Of a stretch of 64,000 nt of DNA, positions 18,733-26,810 are shown one piece after another (positions within the stretch are counted from its first letter, which is position 1; every line of letters starts with the position of its first letter). Source of the stretch: JAGVSZ01 sp019137045 (GTDB lineage: Bacteria; Pseudomonadota; Gammaproteobacteria; Burkholderiales; SG8-39); NCBI GenBank assembly GCA_046347635.1, contig JAXMFT010000013.1:62001-126000 (forward strand), in the 5' to 3' direction. A program made the position numbers and the translations under genes. The notes beneath the pieces are model-generated. The model searched no databases and was not told the DNA's origin. It saw nothing but the letters and a program-made list of their open reading frames with translations.

Positions 18733-19982
18733 AGCGCCTCGCGCCCGATGCGGTCGAGGCACAGCTCCGCCGTCCACGGCAGCATGAGCGAGCCGCAGCG
18801 GCTGTCGCGGTAGATGCGCTCGAGCGGCAGGCTCTTCAGCATCGACTGGCCGCCGCAGGTGCGGATCGCGAGCCGCGCGATGTCGTTCGCGCTCTCCATG
18901 ATGGTGTAGTGCGCCGCGTAGCAGCGCAGGCGCTCGTCGCGCGAGGGGTCGATCTTCGCCTCGCCCGCCGCGCGCAGGAAGAGCGCGCGCGTCTGCTCCA
19001 GCTTGATGCGCATCTCGGCCACCGCGATCTGCTTGGTCGGGTACATGCGCCGCTTGACCGGCGCGGTGCCGGGCACCTCGCCGCGCAGGTACTGGATGGT
19101 GAAGTCGTACGCGCCCTGCGCGAGCCCCATGTACGTCGGCGAGAGGGTGGAGAACATGTGCGGCCAGCGGCTCGCCGCCTGGTAGTACACGCCGCGCGGC
19201 ATGAGCTGCGCGTCGTCGGGCACGAACACGTCCTTGAGCAGCAGGGTGCGGGACACCGTGCCGCGCATGCCGAGCGGGTCCCAGTCGCCGGTGATCGCGA
19301 AACCGGGCGCGTCCGCCGGCACCGCCATGTACAGGGTGTCGCGCACCGAGCGGTCGGGCCGGTCCTCGGTGCACAGGACGCCGTAGTAGTCGGCCGCGCC
19401 CGAGAGCGACGCGAAGATCTTCTTGCCGTTGAGCAGCCAGCCGCCCTCGACCTTGGCCGCGAGGGTGCCGAACGGCGCCTTGCCCGCCGCCGCCGCGGAG
19501 CCCTCCGAGAACGGCTGGGCGTAGATCTTGCCCTCCCCCGCGATGCGCGCGAAATGCAGCGCGCGGTGCCGCTCGTGCTCCGCGCGCTGCTCGGTCGTCA
19601 TGTCGAGCCCGTCGGCGAGCAGACCGCTCCAGAGCGTGGAGCAGACGTGCATGTTCCAGGTGAGCGCGGTGGCGCCGCAGTGGCGGCCGATCTCCGCGGC
19701 GACCATCGCGTAGGTGGGAAAGTCGGCGCCGAGCCCGCCGTAGCGCGTCGGCACGCAGATCTTCAGGAAGCCGGCCGCGCGCAGGTCGTCGTAGTTCTCG
19801 AACGGAAAGGTGGCCTCCCGGTCGTACTGCGCCGCGCGCGGGGCGAACTTCTCGCGCCCGAGCCTCGCCGCGGTGGCGAGCAGCTCGCGCTGCAGGTCGG
19901 TGAGCGGGTACCCCTCGCCGACGATCGGCGGCGGGACGTATCCGGCGGCGGGCGGGCGCACGGTGGAGAGCTGGGCGGACAT
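18705..19982 (-). CDS. Acyl-CoA-dehydrogenase-fold flavoprotein, possible group D monooxygenase
   Basis: This 425-aa protein has the three-part acyl-CoA dehydrogenase fold, for example GFLKICVPTRYGGLGADF, the FAD-domain region GDWDPLGMRGTVSRT, and a helical C-terminus. The usual IYEGTNQIQR motif with the catalytic glutamate is missing. Its place is taken by LERIYRDSRCGSLMLPW. Group D flavin monooxygenases share this fold without that glutamate. As a flavin reductase lies in the same operon, an oxygenase role is plausible, but an atypical dehydrogenase is not excluded. The ATG at 19982 sits behind GAGGAG. An upstream in-frame ATG at 20009 would overlap the preceding gene. Confidence 0.8.
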   Translation of the reverse strand: MSAQLSTVRPPAAGYVPPPIVGEGYPLTDLQRELLATAARLGREKFAPRAAQYDREATFPFENYDDLRAAGFLKICVPTRYGGLGADFPTYAMVAAEIGRHCGATALTWNMHVCSTLWSGLLADGLDMTTEQRAEHERHRALHFARIAGEGKIYAQPFSEGSAAAAGKAPFGTLAAKVEGGWLLNGKKIFASLSGAADYYGVLCTEDRPDRSVRDTLYMAVPADAPGFAITGDWDPLGMRGTVSRTLLLKDVFVPDDAQLMPRGVYYQAASRWPHMFSTLSPTYMGLAQGAYDFTIQYLRGEVPGTAPVKRRMYPTKQIAVAEMRIKLEQTRALFLRAAGEAKIDPSRDERLRCYAAHYTIMESANDIARLAIRTCGGQSMLKSLPLERIYRDSRCGSLMLPWTAELCLDRIGREALYEPGEADD

Positions 19983-19998
19983 GGGGTTCTCCTCGTTG

Positions 19999-20781
19999 CT
20001 AGGCTGCAAAGTGCCGCCTCAGCCAGGCGAGCACGACTTCGTCGAACGCGGCCGGGCGCTCGAGGTTCGCGAGGTGGCCGCAGCCGGGGAGCACGCGGTA
20101 CTCGGCGCCGGCGATGCGCGCGGCCATCTTCTCCATCACGGCGGGCGGGGCGTTCGCGTCGCGCTCGCCGGCGACGACGAGCGTCGGGACGCGGATTGCG
20201 CCGAGCGCGTCGCGCCGGTCGAAGCGCACCAGCGCATGCAGCGCGCTGCGGTAGGTCGCGGCCGGCACGCGCGCCATGGCCTCGGTCGCGAGCCGCACGC
20301 CCGCGGGGTCGGGGTCCGTCCCGATCATTCCGGCGACGAGCGCCGGCGCGAGCTCGGCCATCGTGCGGCCGGCGTCGAGCGGCCCGAGGCGCCGGGCGAG
20401 GAACTCGCGCTGCCAGTCGCCGTCCGCCTTTCCGAACGCGGGGCTCGTTCCCGACAGCACGAGCCCGTCGACCGCGCCGGGGAACGCCGCCATCGCCTCC
20501 TGCGCCACCATGCCGCCCATCGAGTGCCCGATCAGCACGCGCCGCCGCGCGGGCAGCGCGTCCAGGAGCCGCCCCAGCGCGCGCGCGAGGCCGGCCATGT
20601 CGTAGGGCTCGATCGGCGCGCTCGCCCCGTAGCCGGGCGCGTCCCACGCGACCGCGAGGAATCCCGCCGCGGCGAAGGTCTCCAGCTGCGGCGCCCAGGC
20701 CGCGGCGCCGCCGCCGACGCCGTGGAGCAGCACGAGCGCGGTGTCGCCCGCGCCGCGCCGGACGCTCGCCGGAACGCTCAT
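19999..20781 (-). CDS. Alpha/beta hydrolase (NicD-like candidate)
   Basis: This 260-aa alpha/beta hydrolase has the oxyanion segment LLHGVGG (18-24), the nucleophile elbow GHSMGG with Ser87, and the acid and base residues Asp208 (VVAGERDAN) and His236 (PGCGHLANLERP). Its ATG overlaps the stop of the NicX-like gene (ATGA), so the two are translationally coupled. In nicotinate degradation an enzyme of this fold (NicD) deformylates N-formylmaleamate, the product of the NicX dioxygenase. By context this gene could do the analogous step, but the sequence alone only shows a serine hydrolase. Confidence 0.85.
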   Translation of the reverse strand: MSVPASVRRGAGDTALVLLHGVGGGAAAWAPQLETFAAAGFLAVAWDAPGYGASAPIEPYDMAGLARALGRLLDALPARRRVLIGHSMGGMVAQEAMAAFPGAVDGLVLSGTSPAFGKADGDWQREFLARRLGPLDAGRTMAELAPALVAGMIGTDPDPAGVRLATEAMARVPAATYRSALHALVRFDRRDALGAIRVPTLVVAGERDANAPPAVMEKMAARIAGAEYRVLPGCGHLANLERPAAFDEVVLAWLRRHFAA

Positions 20782-21824
20782 GCGAGCGGCGGCAACAGCC
20801 GCCCCGAGTCGACCACCGCCTTGCCGTCGAGCGCCACCGTGCAGTTGCGCAGCGGCAGGTCGAAGTGCCCGAGCGTGTGGCGCCCGGCCACCTCGTTCGC
20901 CCCGGTCGAGTAGAGGAAGTTGCCGGCGAACGCCCGCAGCTCCGTGCCGTTGAAGTCGCTCCGGTCGTAGAACGTCATCGCGTCCCAGCGCGCGCGCGGG
21001 TTCATGCCCCAGCCGACGTGCGAAACGGCGTACGCCTCGGCCTCGCCCCACGCGGCGTAGTACTCGCGCATCATGTCGGCGTCCGTGCCGTCGCCCGCGA
21101 TCGCCTTCACGTAGTCGTCTTCGATCCGCAGCCGCACCGGCGTGCGGACGTAGCGCTTGAAGGTCAGGTTCACGTCGCCGTCGGCGAGCACGAGCGTGCC
21201 GTTGACCGAGCGCGCGGCCGGGAAGGCGAGGCAGATGCCGCCGGGCCAGTGCGCCACGGTCCCCGGCTTCGCGGTGTAGCCCCACACGCCGCCGACGCGC
21301 GCGCCCTCGAGGCCGACCTCGAGGTCGGTCCCCGCCGCGGAGCTCACGCGCATGCGCTTCGCCGCCTTGAGCATGCGCATCGCCTCGCGCACCTTGGGCT
21401 CGAGCGCCGGGTCGGGCATGCAGCGCTCGAGGATCTCGGGGTGCTCGTTCGAGACCATCAGCACGCGCGCGCCGCCGGCGAGGATCCCGGGCAGCTCCGC
21501 CGCGTGGAGCAGCCCCTCGACGGTCAGGTCGACGACGAGCGCGGACTGGGCGAGCGCGCTCACCGCCGGCCCGAGGCGCCCGAGCGCGTCGCTCGCGCCG
21601 GTCGAGCGCACCGGCGCCGGCGCGGCGAGGCGCGGTGTCGGCACCACGACGTGAAAGGCGCGGCAGCCGAGCCGGTGCAGGGCAAGCTCGGCGAGTTCGA
21701 CGTTCACCGCGCGCGACTGCGTCTCCGACAGGATCGCGACCGCGTCGCCGGCCCGCGCGCCGCAGCGGGCGAACACCTCGCCGAAGCAGTCGATCCACTT
21801 GCCCTCGATTCTCTCGCGCAGCAT
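20778..21824 (-). CDS. NicX-like Fe(II) extradiol dioxygenase (M29 peptidase-related)
   Basis: This 348-aa protein belongs to the M29-aminopeptidase-related group that includes 2,5-dihydroxypyridine 5,6-dioxygenase (NicX). From memory, NicX binds iron with two histidines and an aspartate, H265, H318 and D320. Here the equivalent pattern is His269 (SHVGWG), His320 and Asp322 (LGHFDL), with nearly the same spacing. The middle of the protein carries RCMPDPALEPKVREAMRML and DLEVGLEGARVGGVWG, usual for the family. It sits between a flavin reductase (upstream, 111-bp gap) and the alpha/beta hydrolase. Automated pipelines may call it leucyl aminopeptidase. I prefer a ring-cleavage role for an aromatic N-heterocycle, as inference. 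Confidence 0.75.
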   Translation of the reverse strand: MLRERIEGKWIDCFGEVFARCGARAGDAVAILSETQSRAVNVELAELALHRLGCRAFHVVVPTPRLAAPAPVRSTGASDALGRLGPAVSALAQSALVVDLTVEGLLHAAELPGILAGGARVLMVSNEHPEILERCMPDPALEPKVREAMRMLKAAKRMRVSSAAGTDLEVGLEGARVGGVWGYTAKPGTVAHWPGGICLAFPAARSVNGTLVLADGDVNLTFKRYVRTPVRLRIEDDYVKAIAGDGTDADMMREYYAAWGEAEAYAVSHVGWGMNPRARWDAMTFYDRSDFNGTELRAFAGNFLYSTGANEVAGRHTLGHFDLPLRNCTVALDGKAVVDSGRLLPPLA

Positions 21825-21935
21825 CGTCCTTCTCCGCTAGTTGTCGCGACGGGAGGGGGCGCCGCGCGCCGCGCGCGCGCCCGCTCGTGCTGGCCGATCC
21901 CGGGAAACGGGTGCCTCCGTCATCGCTTTCGCGCC

Positions 21936-22439
21936 CTAGGTCAGGTCGTTTCCGGCCGCGTGATAGCGGCCGGCGTAGTAGACGAGCGGCCGCCGGCGCG
22001 GATCGTGGTCGAAGCGCTCGACCTGCCCGATGAACAGCACGTGGTCGCCGCCGTTGTGGCGCGCGACCGCGCGGCACTCGAGCCGCGCGGCGCACCCGGC
22101 GAGCAGCGGCACGCCCTCGATCCCGGCGTGCACCTCCAGGTCCGCGAACCGGTTGGCCACCTGCGAGGCGAAGCGCCGCGACAGCTCGACCTGGTCCTCG
22201 GCGAGGATGTTGACCGCGAAGCGGGGCGCGCGGTCGAACGTGCCCAGGCTCGGGCTCGCGAGATTGAGCGACCACAGCACCAGCGGCGGGTCGAGCGAGA
22301 GCGACGAGAAGGAGTTGATGGTGAGCCCGATGAACGCGCCGCTCGGCGCGCGCGCGGTCACCACCGCGACGCCGGTCGGGAAGGTCCCGAGCGCCCTGCG
22401 GAACGCGCGCGTGTCGAAGCCGGCGGCGCTGCCCGCCAT
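21936..22439 (-). CDS. Flavin reductase family protein
   Basis: This 167-aa FMN-binding split-barrel protein is of the HpaC/flavin reductase type. Recognisable motifs are FPTGVAVVTARAPSG, LTINSFSSLSLDPPLVLWSL and the ARFAVNILAEDQ region. Such proteins supply reduced flavin to a separate oxygenase. The ATG is preceded by an excellent CCAGGAGG ribosome site. It is the first gene of the minus-strand operon that continues with the NicX-like dioxygenase, the hydrolase and the acyl-CoA-dehydrogenase-fold protein. It is divergent from the MarR gene, with a palindrome between them. Its likely partner is the flavoprotein at 18.7-20.0 kb. Confidence 0.88.
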   Translation of the reverse strand: MAGSAAGFDTRAFRRALGTFPTGVAVVTARAPSGAFIGLTINSFSSLSLDPPLVLWSLNLASPSLGTFDRAPRFAVNILAEDQVELSRRFASQVANRFADLEVHAGIEGVPLLAGCAARLECRAVARHNGGDHVLFIGQVERFDHDPRRRPLVYYAGRYHAAGNDLT

Positions 22440-22507
22440 CGGTGGCCTCCTGGCCGCTGAGCCCCGGGGTCGATGGTGCGCTCGTGCGCCCGCCCCGGTG
22501 CGGGCAT

Positions 22508-22533
22508 ATTATATGAAACTTCATGTGTTGCAA
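22508..22533 (-). promoter_or_regulatory. Candidate promoter of flavin reductase/NicX-like operon
   Basis: On the minus strand a consensus TATAAT occupies 22513-22508. A TTGCAA lies at 22533-22528, though the 14-nt spacing is short. The -10 abuts the palindrome at 22513-22524, as expected for repressor control. Confidence 0.5.
22513..22524. promoter_or_regulatory. Inverted repeat, candidate MarR operator
   Basis: ATGAA-AC-TTCAT is a perfect 5-bp inverted repeat in the only AT-rich stretch of the 127-bp region between the divergent flavin-reductase operon and the MarR gene. MarR proteins commonly bind such short palindromes in their own divergent promoters. A TAGACT hexamer (22553-22558) for the MarR gene lies on its other side. 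Confidence 0.5.
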
Positions 22534-22566
22534 GCCGCGCCGCGCGCCCGGCTAGACTGCGCCCCC

Positions 22567-23091
22567 ATGAACCGTCGCCGCTCGCCCGCCACCGCCGGCC
22601 GCGCCTTCGTGCGCGACTACCTGCCGTACCTGCTCGCCCAGGCGAACCACGCCGTCCACCAGGGGTTCGCGCCGCGGCTGCGCGCGGCCGGGCTCGCGTC
22701 GGTCGAGTGGCGCGTGCTCGCGACGCTCTCCGGCGGCCACGGGCTCACGATCGGAGAGCTGGCCGCGGAGGTGCTCGCGCAGCAGCCCACGCTCACCAAG
22801 CTCGTGCACCGCATGGCGCGGGCGGGGCTGGTGGAGCGGCGCGGCGACGACGCCGACGGCCGGCGCACGCTCGTGTTCGAAACCGCGCGCGGGCGCGCGC
22901 TGGTCGCCCCGCTGCTCGCCGCGGCGAAGGCGCACGAGCGCACGGCGCTCGCCGCGTTCCCGGCCGCGGACGTCGCGGCGCTGAAGGCGATCCTGCGCGC
23001 GCTCGGCGCCGCCGCGCCGGCGCGCGCGGCGCGAGCGGCGGCAGGTCCTAGGCGGCCTTCGCCCCGGGCAGGTCGGGCTTCGGCGGCTTGA
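22567..23091 (+). CDS. MarR family transcriptional regulator
   Basis: This 174-aa winged-helix regulator has the MarR core VEWRVLATLSGGHGLTIGELA, a recognition helix in QQPTLTKLVHRMARAGLVERR, and the wing DDADGRRTLVFETARGRAL. It is transcribed away from the flavin reductase/NicX-like operon and is the obvious candidate for its repressor. NicR and PicR of pyridine-derivative pathways are also MarR proteins. The ATG is only 8 nt after a TAGACT hexamer with no ribosome site, so the mRNA may be leaderless. The last 44 bp overlap the 3' end of the convergent 2-aminobenzoyl-CoA enzyme gene. Confidence 0.88.
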   Translation: MNRRRSPATAGRAFVRDYLPYLLAQANHAVHQGFAPRLRAAGLASVEWRVLATLSGGHGLTIGELAAEVLAQQPTLTKLVHRMARAGLVERRGDDADGRRTLVFETARGRALVAPLLAAAKAHERTALAAFPAADVAALKAILRALGAAAPARAARAAAGPRRPSPRAGRASAA

Positions 23092-25408
23092 CCTGGCCCT
23101 GCTTGGACTCGGCCTCCGCGCGCGCGCGGCTCGCGAGCAGGTAGAGCTGGTCGCGGCCCGGCAGATACTGCTTCGGCCACGACGCGCCCTCGATCGGATA
23201 GCCCAGCGCCTGGTACTCCGCCGCCGCGTGCAGCGTGAAGTACGGGTCGGCGAGGTGCGGGCGGGCGAGCGCGCACAGGTCGGCGCGGCCGGACGCGACC
23301 AGCGTGTTCACCTGGTCGGCGGTGGTGATCGCGCCGACCGCCATCGTCGCGATGCCCGACTCGTTGCGGATCTGCTCGGCGAAGGTGGCCTGGAACATGC
23401 GCCCGTAGACGGGTTTCGAGGCCGGATCGGTCTGGCCGGTCGACACGTCGATCAGGTCGCAGCCGTGCGCCTTGAACGCCTTTGCGATCGCGACCGCGTC
23501 CTCGCCGGTGTTGCCGCCGGGGATCCAGTCGGTCGCGGACACGCGCACCGACATCGGCCGCGCCTGCGGCCAGACCTTCCGGCACGCGTCGAACACCTCG
23601 AGCGGGAAGCGCATGCGGTTGGCGAGGCTGCCGCCGTACTCGTCGGCGCGGCGGTTCGTCACCGGCGAGAGGAAGCTCGCGAGCAGGTAGCCGTGCGCCA
23701 TGTGCAGCTCGAGCATGTCGAAGCCGCACTCGATGCCCATCCTCGCCGCGGCGACGAACTGGTCGCGCACCCGGTCCATGTCCTTGCGCGTCATCGCCTT
23801 CGGCACCTGCGAGACGTCCGGGTAGTAGGGCAGCGGCGAGGGGGCGAGGATCGGCCAGTTGCCCTTCGCCATCGGCTTGTCCATCTCCTCCCAGCCGAGC
23901 TGCGTGGAGCCCTTGCGCCCGGCGTGGCCGAGCTGCAGCGCGATGCGGCAGTCGGTGTGGGTGTGCACGAAGTGCACGATGCGCGTCCACGCCGCGACGT
24001 GCGCGGGCGCGTACATGCCGGTGCAGCCGGGCGTGATGCGCGCGTCCGGCGCGACGCACGTCATCTCGGTGAACATCAGCCCGGCGCCGCCGACCGCGCG
24101 CGCGCCGTAGTGCACGAAGTGCCAGTCGGTGGGCGTGCCGTCGACCGCGCAGTACTGGCACATCGGCGAGACGACCACGCGGTTCTGCAGCCTCATCTCG
24201 CGCAGGTGGAAGGGCGAGAACAGCGGCGGCGGCGCCTCGAAGTCGCGCGGCAGCGCGATGCGCTCGGACGCCGCGCAGTGCTTCGCCCACCAGGCGTCGA
24301 CCGCGCGGATGACGCCGCCGTCGCGCTTGCGCAGGTTCTCGTAGGTGATCTGCTTCGAGCGCGACATCAGCGCGAAGTTGAACTGCACCGGCTCCATGTG
24401 CCAGAAGCGCCGCACGTTCTCGAAGAACACGAGCGAGGTGTTGGCCGAGTGCTGGATGCGCTCGGCCTCCGGCCGCCGCTCGGTCTCGTAGGCGCGCAGC
24501 GCGGCGCGCGCGTCGTGCGGATGGCGCGCCACGGCCTGGTGCAGCGCGATCGCGTCTTCGAGCGCGAGCTTGGTGCCCGAGCCGATCGACCAGTGCGCGC
24601 TGTGCGCGGCGTCGCCGAGCAGCACGACGTTGTCGTGGTGCCAGGTCCGGCAGCGCACCACCGGGAACTGGCGCCAGAACGAGCGGTTGGTGAGCAGCTT
24701 CGTCCCCTTCAGCTCGGCGGCGAAGACGCGCTCGACGTAGGCGGCGGTGCGCGCCTCGTTCTCGACCTCCAGCCCCGCCGCCCCGAACGCCGCGTCGGTC
24801 GTCTCCACGATGAACGTGCACTCGCCCTGCGTGTACATGTAGGTGTGCAGGTTCCAGATGCCGTGCTCGTTCTCGCGGAAGCTGTAGGTGAAGCCCGGCA
24901 GCGTCATGCGCGCGCCGAGCCAGACGAAGCGGTTGGGGCGCATCTCGACGCTCGCGCCGAGCTCGGCCTTCAGCGCGTTGCGCACCGCGCTATTGATGCC
25001 GTCCGCCCCGACGACGAGGTCGGCGTCGCGGTGCGCGGCGAGCCCGGGATCCTCGGTCTGGTAGCGCACGTTCACGCCGAGCCCCGCGGCGCGCGCCTGC
25101 AGGATCTGCAGGAGCTTCAGCCGGCCGAGGCCGGAGAAGCCGTGCCCCGACGACTTGAGGGTGTGCCCCTTGTAGTGGACGTAGATGTCGTCCCAGTAGG
25201 CGAAGCTCGCCGCGATGTCGCGGTAGCTCGGCTCGTCGGCCTGGCGCAGGTTGTTCAGCGTCTCGTCCGAGAGCACGATGCCGAAGCCGAAGGTGTCGTC
25301 CGGGCGGTTGCGCTCGATCACCTCGACGCGCGCGTCCGGCCGGCTCTTCTTGGTGAGGATCGCGAAGTACAGGCCGGCGGGGCCGCCGCCGATCACGTCG
25401 ACTTTCAT
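23048..25408 (-). CDS. 2-Aminobenzoyl-CoA monooxygenase/reductase (salicylyl-CoA 5-hydroxylase/OYE fusion)
   Basis: This two-domain flavoprotein has 786 aa. The N-terminal half is a class A flavin monooxygenase with the FAD motif VIGGGPAGLYFA at the start, LVVGADGINSAVRNAL and VVLLGDAAHSAHWSIGSG. From about residue 395 an Old Yellow Enzyme domain begins (FSPFHLREMRLQNRVVVSPM) with QLGHAGRKG. This fusion is the architecture of the Azoarcus 2-aminobenzoyl-CoA monooxygenase/reductase, which hydroxylates and then reduces the ring of anthraniloyl-CoA. Annotation systems also call it salicylyl-CoA 5-hydroxylase/oxidoreductase. The ATG at 25408 follows GGAGGAAG. A TAGAAT -10-like element lies at 25447-25442. 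Confidence 0.88.
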   Translation of the reverse strand: MKVDVIGGGPAGLYFAILTKKSRPDARVEVIERNRPDDTFGFGIVLSDETLNNLRQADEPSYRDIAASFAYWDDIYVHYKGHTLKSSGHGFSGLGRLKLLQILQARAAGLGVNVRYQTEDPGLAAHRDADLVVGADGINSAVRNALKAELGASVEMRPNRFVWLGARMTLPGFTYSFRENEHGIWNLHTYMYTQGECTFIVETTDAAFGAAGLEVENEARTAAYVERVFAAELKGTKLLTNRSFWRQFPVVRCRTWHHDNVVLLGDAAHSAHWSIGSGTKLALEDAIALHQAVARHPHDARAALRAYETERRPEAERIQHSANTSLVFFENVRRFWHMEPVQFNFALMSRSKQITYENLRKRDGGVIRAVDAWWAKHCAASERIALPRDFEAPPPLFSPFHLREMRLQNRVVVSPMCQYCAVDGTPTDWHFVHYGARAVGGAGLMFTEMTCVAPDARITPGCTGMYAPAHVAAWTRIVHFVHTHTDCRIALQLGHAGRKGSTQLGWEEMDKPMAKGNWPILAPSPLPYYPDVSQVPKAMTRKDMDRVRDQFVAAARMGIECGFDMLELHMAHGYLLASFLSPVTNRRADEYGGSLANRMRFPLEVFDACRKVWPQARPMSVRVSATDWIPGGNTGEDAVAIAKAFKAHGCDLIDVSTGQTDPASKPVYGRMFQATFAEQIRNESGIATMAVGAITTADQVNTLVASGRADLCALARPHLADPYFTLHAAAEYQALGYPIEGASWPKQYLPGRDQLYLLASRARAEAESKQGQVKPPKPDLPGAKAA

Positions 25409-25441
25409 GGGGTCTTCCTCCGCCGCTCGCTCCGGGGGGCG

Positions 25442-25447
25442 ATTCTA
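25442..25447 (-). promoter_or_regulatory. -10-like element for the 2-aminobenzoyl-CoA monooxygenase gene
   Basis: TAGAAT on the minus strand lies 33 nt before the ATG, in the 267-bp divergent intergenic region. The region just upstream (25455-25485) is locally AT-rich and would hold the -35, but no good match is visible. Confidence 0.35.
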
Positions 25448-25590
25448 CGCCGGTCGGCGATTTGCTTTAGACCTGAAATGAATCGGCCGTCGCGACGGGG
25501 CGGGCCGTCGACGACCTGCGGCGGGCGGGGCGCGCAGGAGGCACGTCGCGCGCATGGGATTGCGCGCGCGGCCCCGCGTGTGCGCGGCGC

Positions 25591-25596
25591 TATACT
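25591..25596 (+). promoter_or_regulatory. -10-like element for the 3-hydroxyisobutyrate-dehydrogenase-like gene
   Basis: TATACT on the plus strand is followed by an 79-nt leader and an AGGAGG ribosome site. It shares the 267-bp region with the divergent monooxygenase promoter. No convincing -35 is present. Confidence 0.35.
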
Positions 25597-25675
25597 GACG
25601 CTGCAGATGCGCCGACGCGAGCGCGCAACGCGCGTCGAAGCGCGGCAGCGCGCCGCCGCGCGCACAGGAGGTCGC

Positions 25676-26551
25676 ATGGAAAAGCCTACGCTCGCCTTCC
25701 TCGGTCTCGGCCGCATGGGCGTTCCGATGACCTTGCGGCTGCTCGCGGCCGGTTATCGCGTGCACGCCTGGAACCGCAACCGCGCGCGGCTCGCGCCGCT
25801 GCGCGAGAAGGGCGCGATCGAGGCCGCGACGCCGCGCGAGGCCGCGCGCGCGGCCGAGATCACGCTCGTGTGCGTCACCGACACGAAGGCGGTCGAGGAC
25901 GTCGCGTTCGGCGCGGACGGCGTCGCCGAGGTCGAGGGCCGCGGCAAGATCCTCGTCGACCACTCCTCGATCCGCCCCGACGCGACCCGCACGTTCGCCG
26001 AGCGGCTCGCGAGCCGCTCGGGGATGCAGTGGGTCGACGCCCCGGTCTCGGGCGGCGTCGGCGGGGCGCAGGCCGGCCAGCTCACGATCATGTGCGGCGG
26101 GCATCCCGAGGCGATCGACCGGGTGCGGCCGGTGTTCGGCGCCTACGCCACGAACATCACGCGCATGGGGCCGGCCGGCGCGGGCCAGATCACGAAGCTC
26201 TGCAACCAGATCATCGTCGGCTGCACCACCGCGGTGATCGCGGAGGCGGTGACGCTCGCGCAGAATTCCGGCGTCGACGCCGGGCTGCTGCCGCAGGCGC
26301 TCGCCGGCGGCTACGCCGACTCGAAGCCGCTGCGCATCTGGGCGCCGCGCATGGTGAACGGCTACGACAACGGGCTGGTCGCGGCCAACACCCTGCTCAA
26401 GGACCTGGACACGATCGCGGAGGTGGCGCGCGACACCGGGACGCCGGCGCCGATGGCGGCGATGGCGCGCGAGCTCTTCCGGATGCTCGACGCGCGCGGC
26501 AAGGGCGCGGAGGACCCCGCGGCGCTCGTTACGCTGTACCGCGGCGGGTGA
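25676..26551 (+). CDS. NAD(P)-dependent beta-hydroxyacid dehydrogenase (HIBADH family)
   Basis: This 291-aa protein has the Rossmann motif FLGLGRMGVPMTLRLL near the N-terminus, the substrate-binding signature DAPVSGGVGGAQAGQLTIMCGG read in pieces, and the catalytic lysine region GAGQITKLCNQI. Family members include 3-hydroxyisobutyrate dehydrogenase and tartronate semialdehyde reductase. The ATG is behind a perfect AGGAGG. It is divergent from the monooxygenase/reductase and overlaps the convergent small gene by 23 bp. The exact substrate cannot be fixed. Confidence 0.9.
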   Translation: MEKPTLAFLGLGRMGVPMTLRLLAAGYRVHAWNRNRARLAPLREKGAIEAATPREAARAAEITLVCVTDTKAVEDVAFGADGVAEVEGRGKILVDHSSIRPDATRTFAERLASRSGMQWVDAPVSGGVGGAQAGQLTIMCGGHPEAIDRVRPVFGAYATNITRMGPAGAGQITKLCNQIIVGCTTAVIAEAVTLAQNSGVDAGLLPQALAGGYADSKPLRIWAPRMVNGYDNGLVAANTLLKDLDTIAEVARDTGTPAPMAAMARELFRMLDARGKGAEDPAALVTLYRGG

Positions 26552-26810
26552 CGGCGTAGTCGCCGGGCGGCAGCGCGCCCGCGCGGCAGAGGCGGTTCAG
26601 GATCTGGTGCACCGGCACGAACCGGGCGGCGCCGTCGAGCCAGGAGTCGAACTGCCGGTCGAGGAACGGGTCGGGCCCGCCGTGGACGAAGGCGATCGCG
26701 GCCGGGGCGCCGGGCATGAGCCCGAGCTCGGCTTCCGCCGAGAACGCGCGCTTGGCCGGGAAAGTCGCCCGGACCAGCTGCTCCACTTCGCGTGCCTCGA
26801 TCACTTTCAT
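26529..26810 (-). CDS. Hypothetical small protein
   Basis: This 93-aa acidic/neutral protein begins MKVIEAREVEQLVRATFP and contains FVHGGPDPFLDRQFDSWLDG. It looks like a genuine folded small protein: the composition is balanced, not the Arg/Ala-rich profile of GC shadows. I recognise no family. It overlaps the end of the dehydrogenase gene by 23 bp on the opposite strand. Confidence 0.55.
   Translation of the reverse strand: MKVIEAREVEQLVRATFPAKRAFSAEAELGLMPGAPAAIAFVHGGPDPFLDRQFDSWLDGAARFVPVHQILNRLCRAGALPPGDYAVTRRGTA

Noticed and set aside
20778..21824. Leucyl aminopeptidase annotation
   Set aside because: The iron-type His/His/Asp pattern with NicX spacing and the catabolic neighbours fit a dioxygenase better; M29 similarity is only superfamily-level.
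18291..22460. A plus-strand open frame of about 1,390 codons
   Set aside because: Antisense to four well-supported genes, with arginine-rich low-complexity composition; an effect of high GC.
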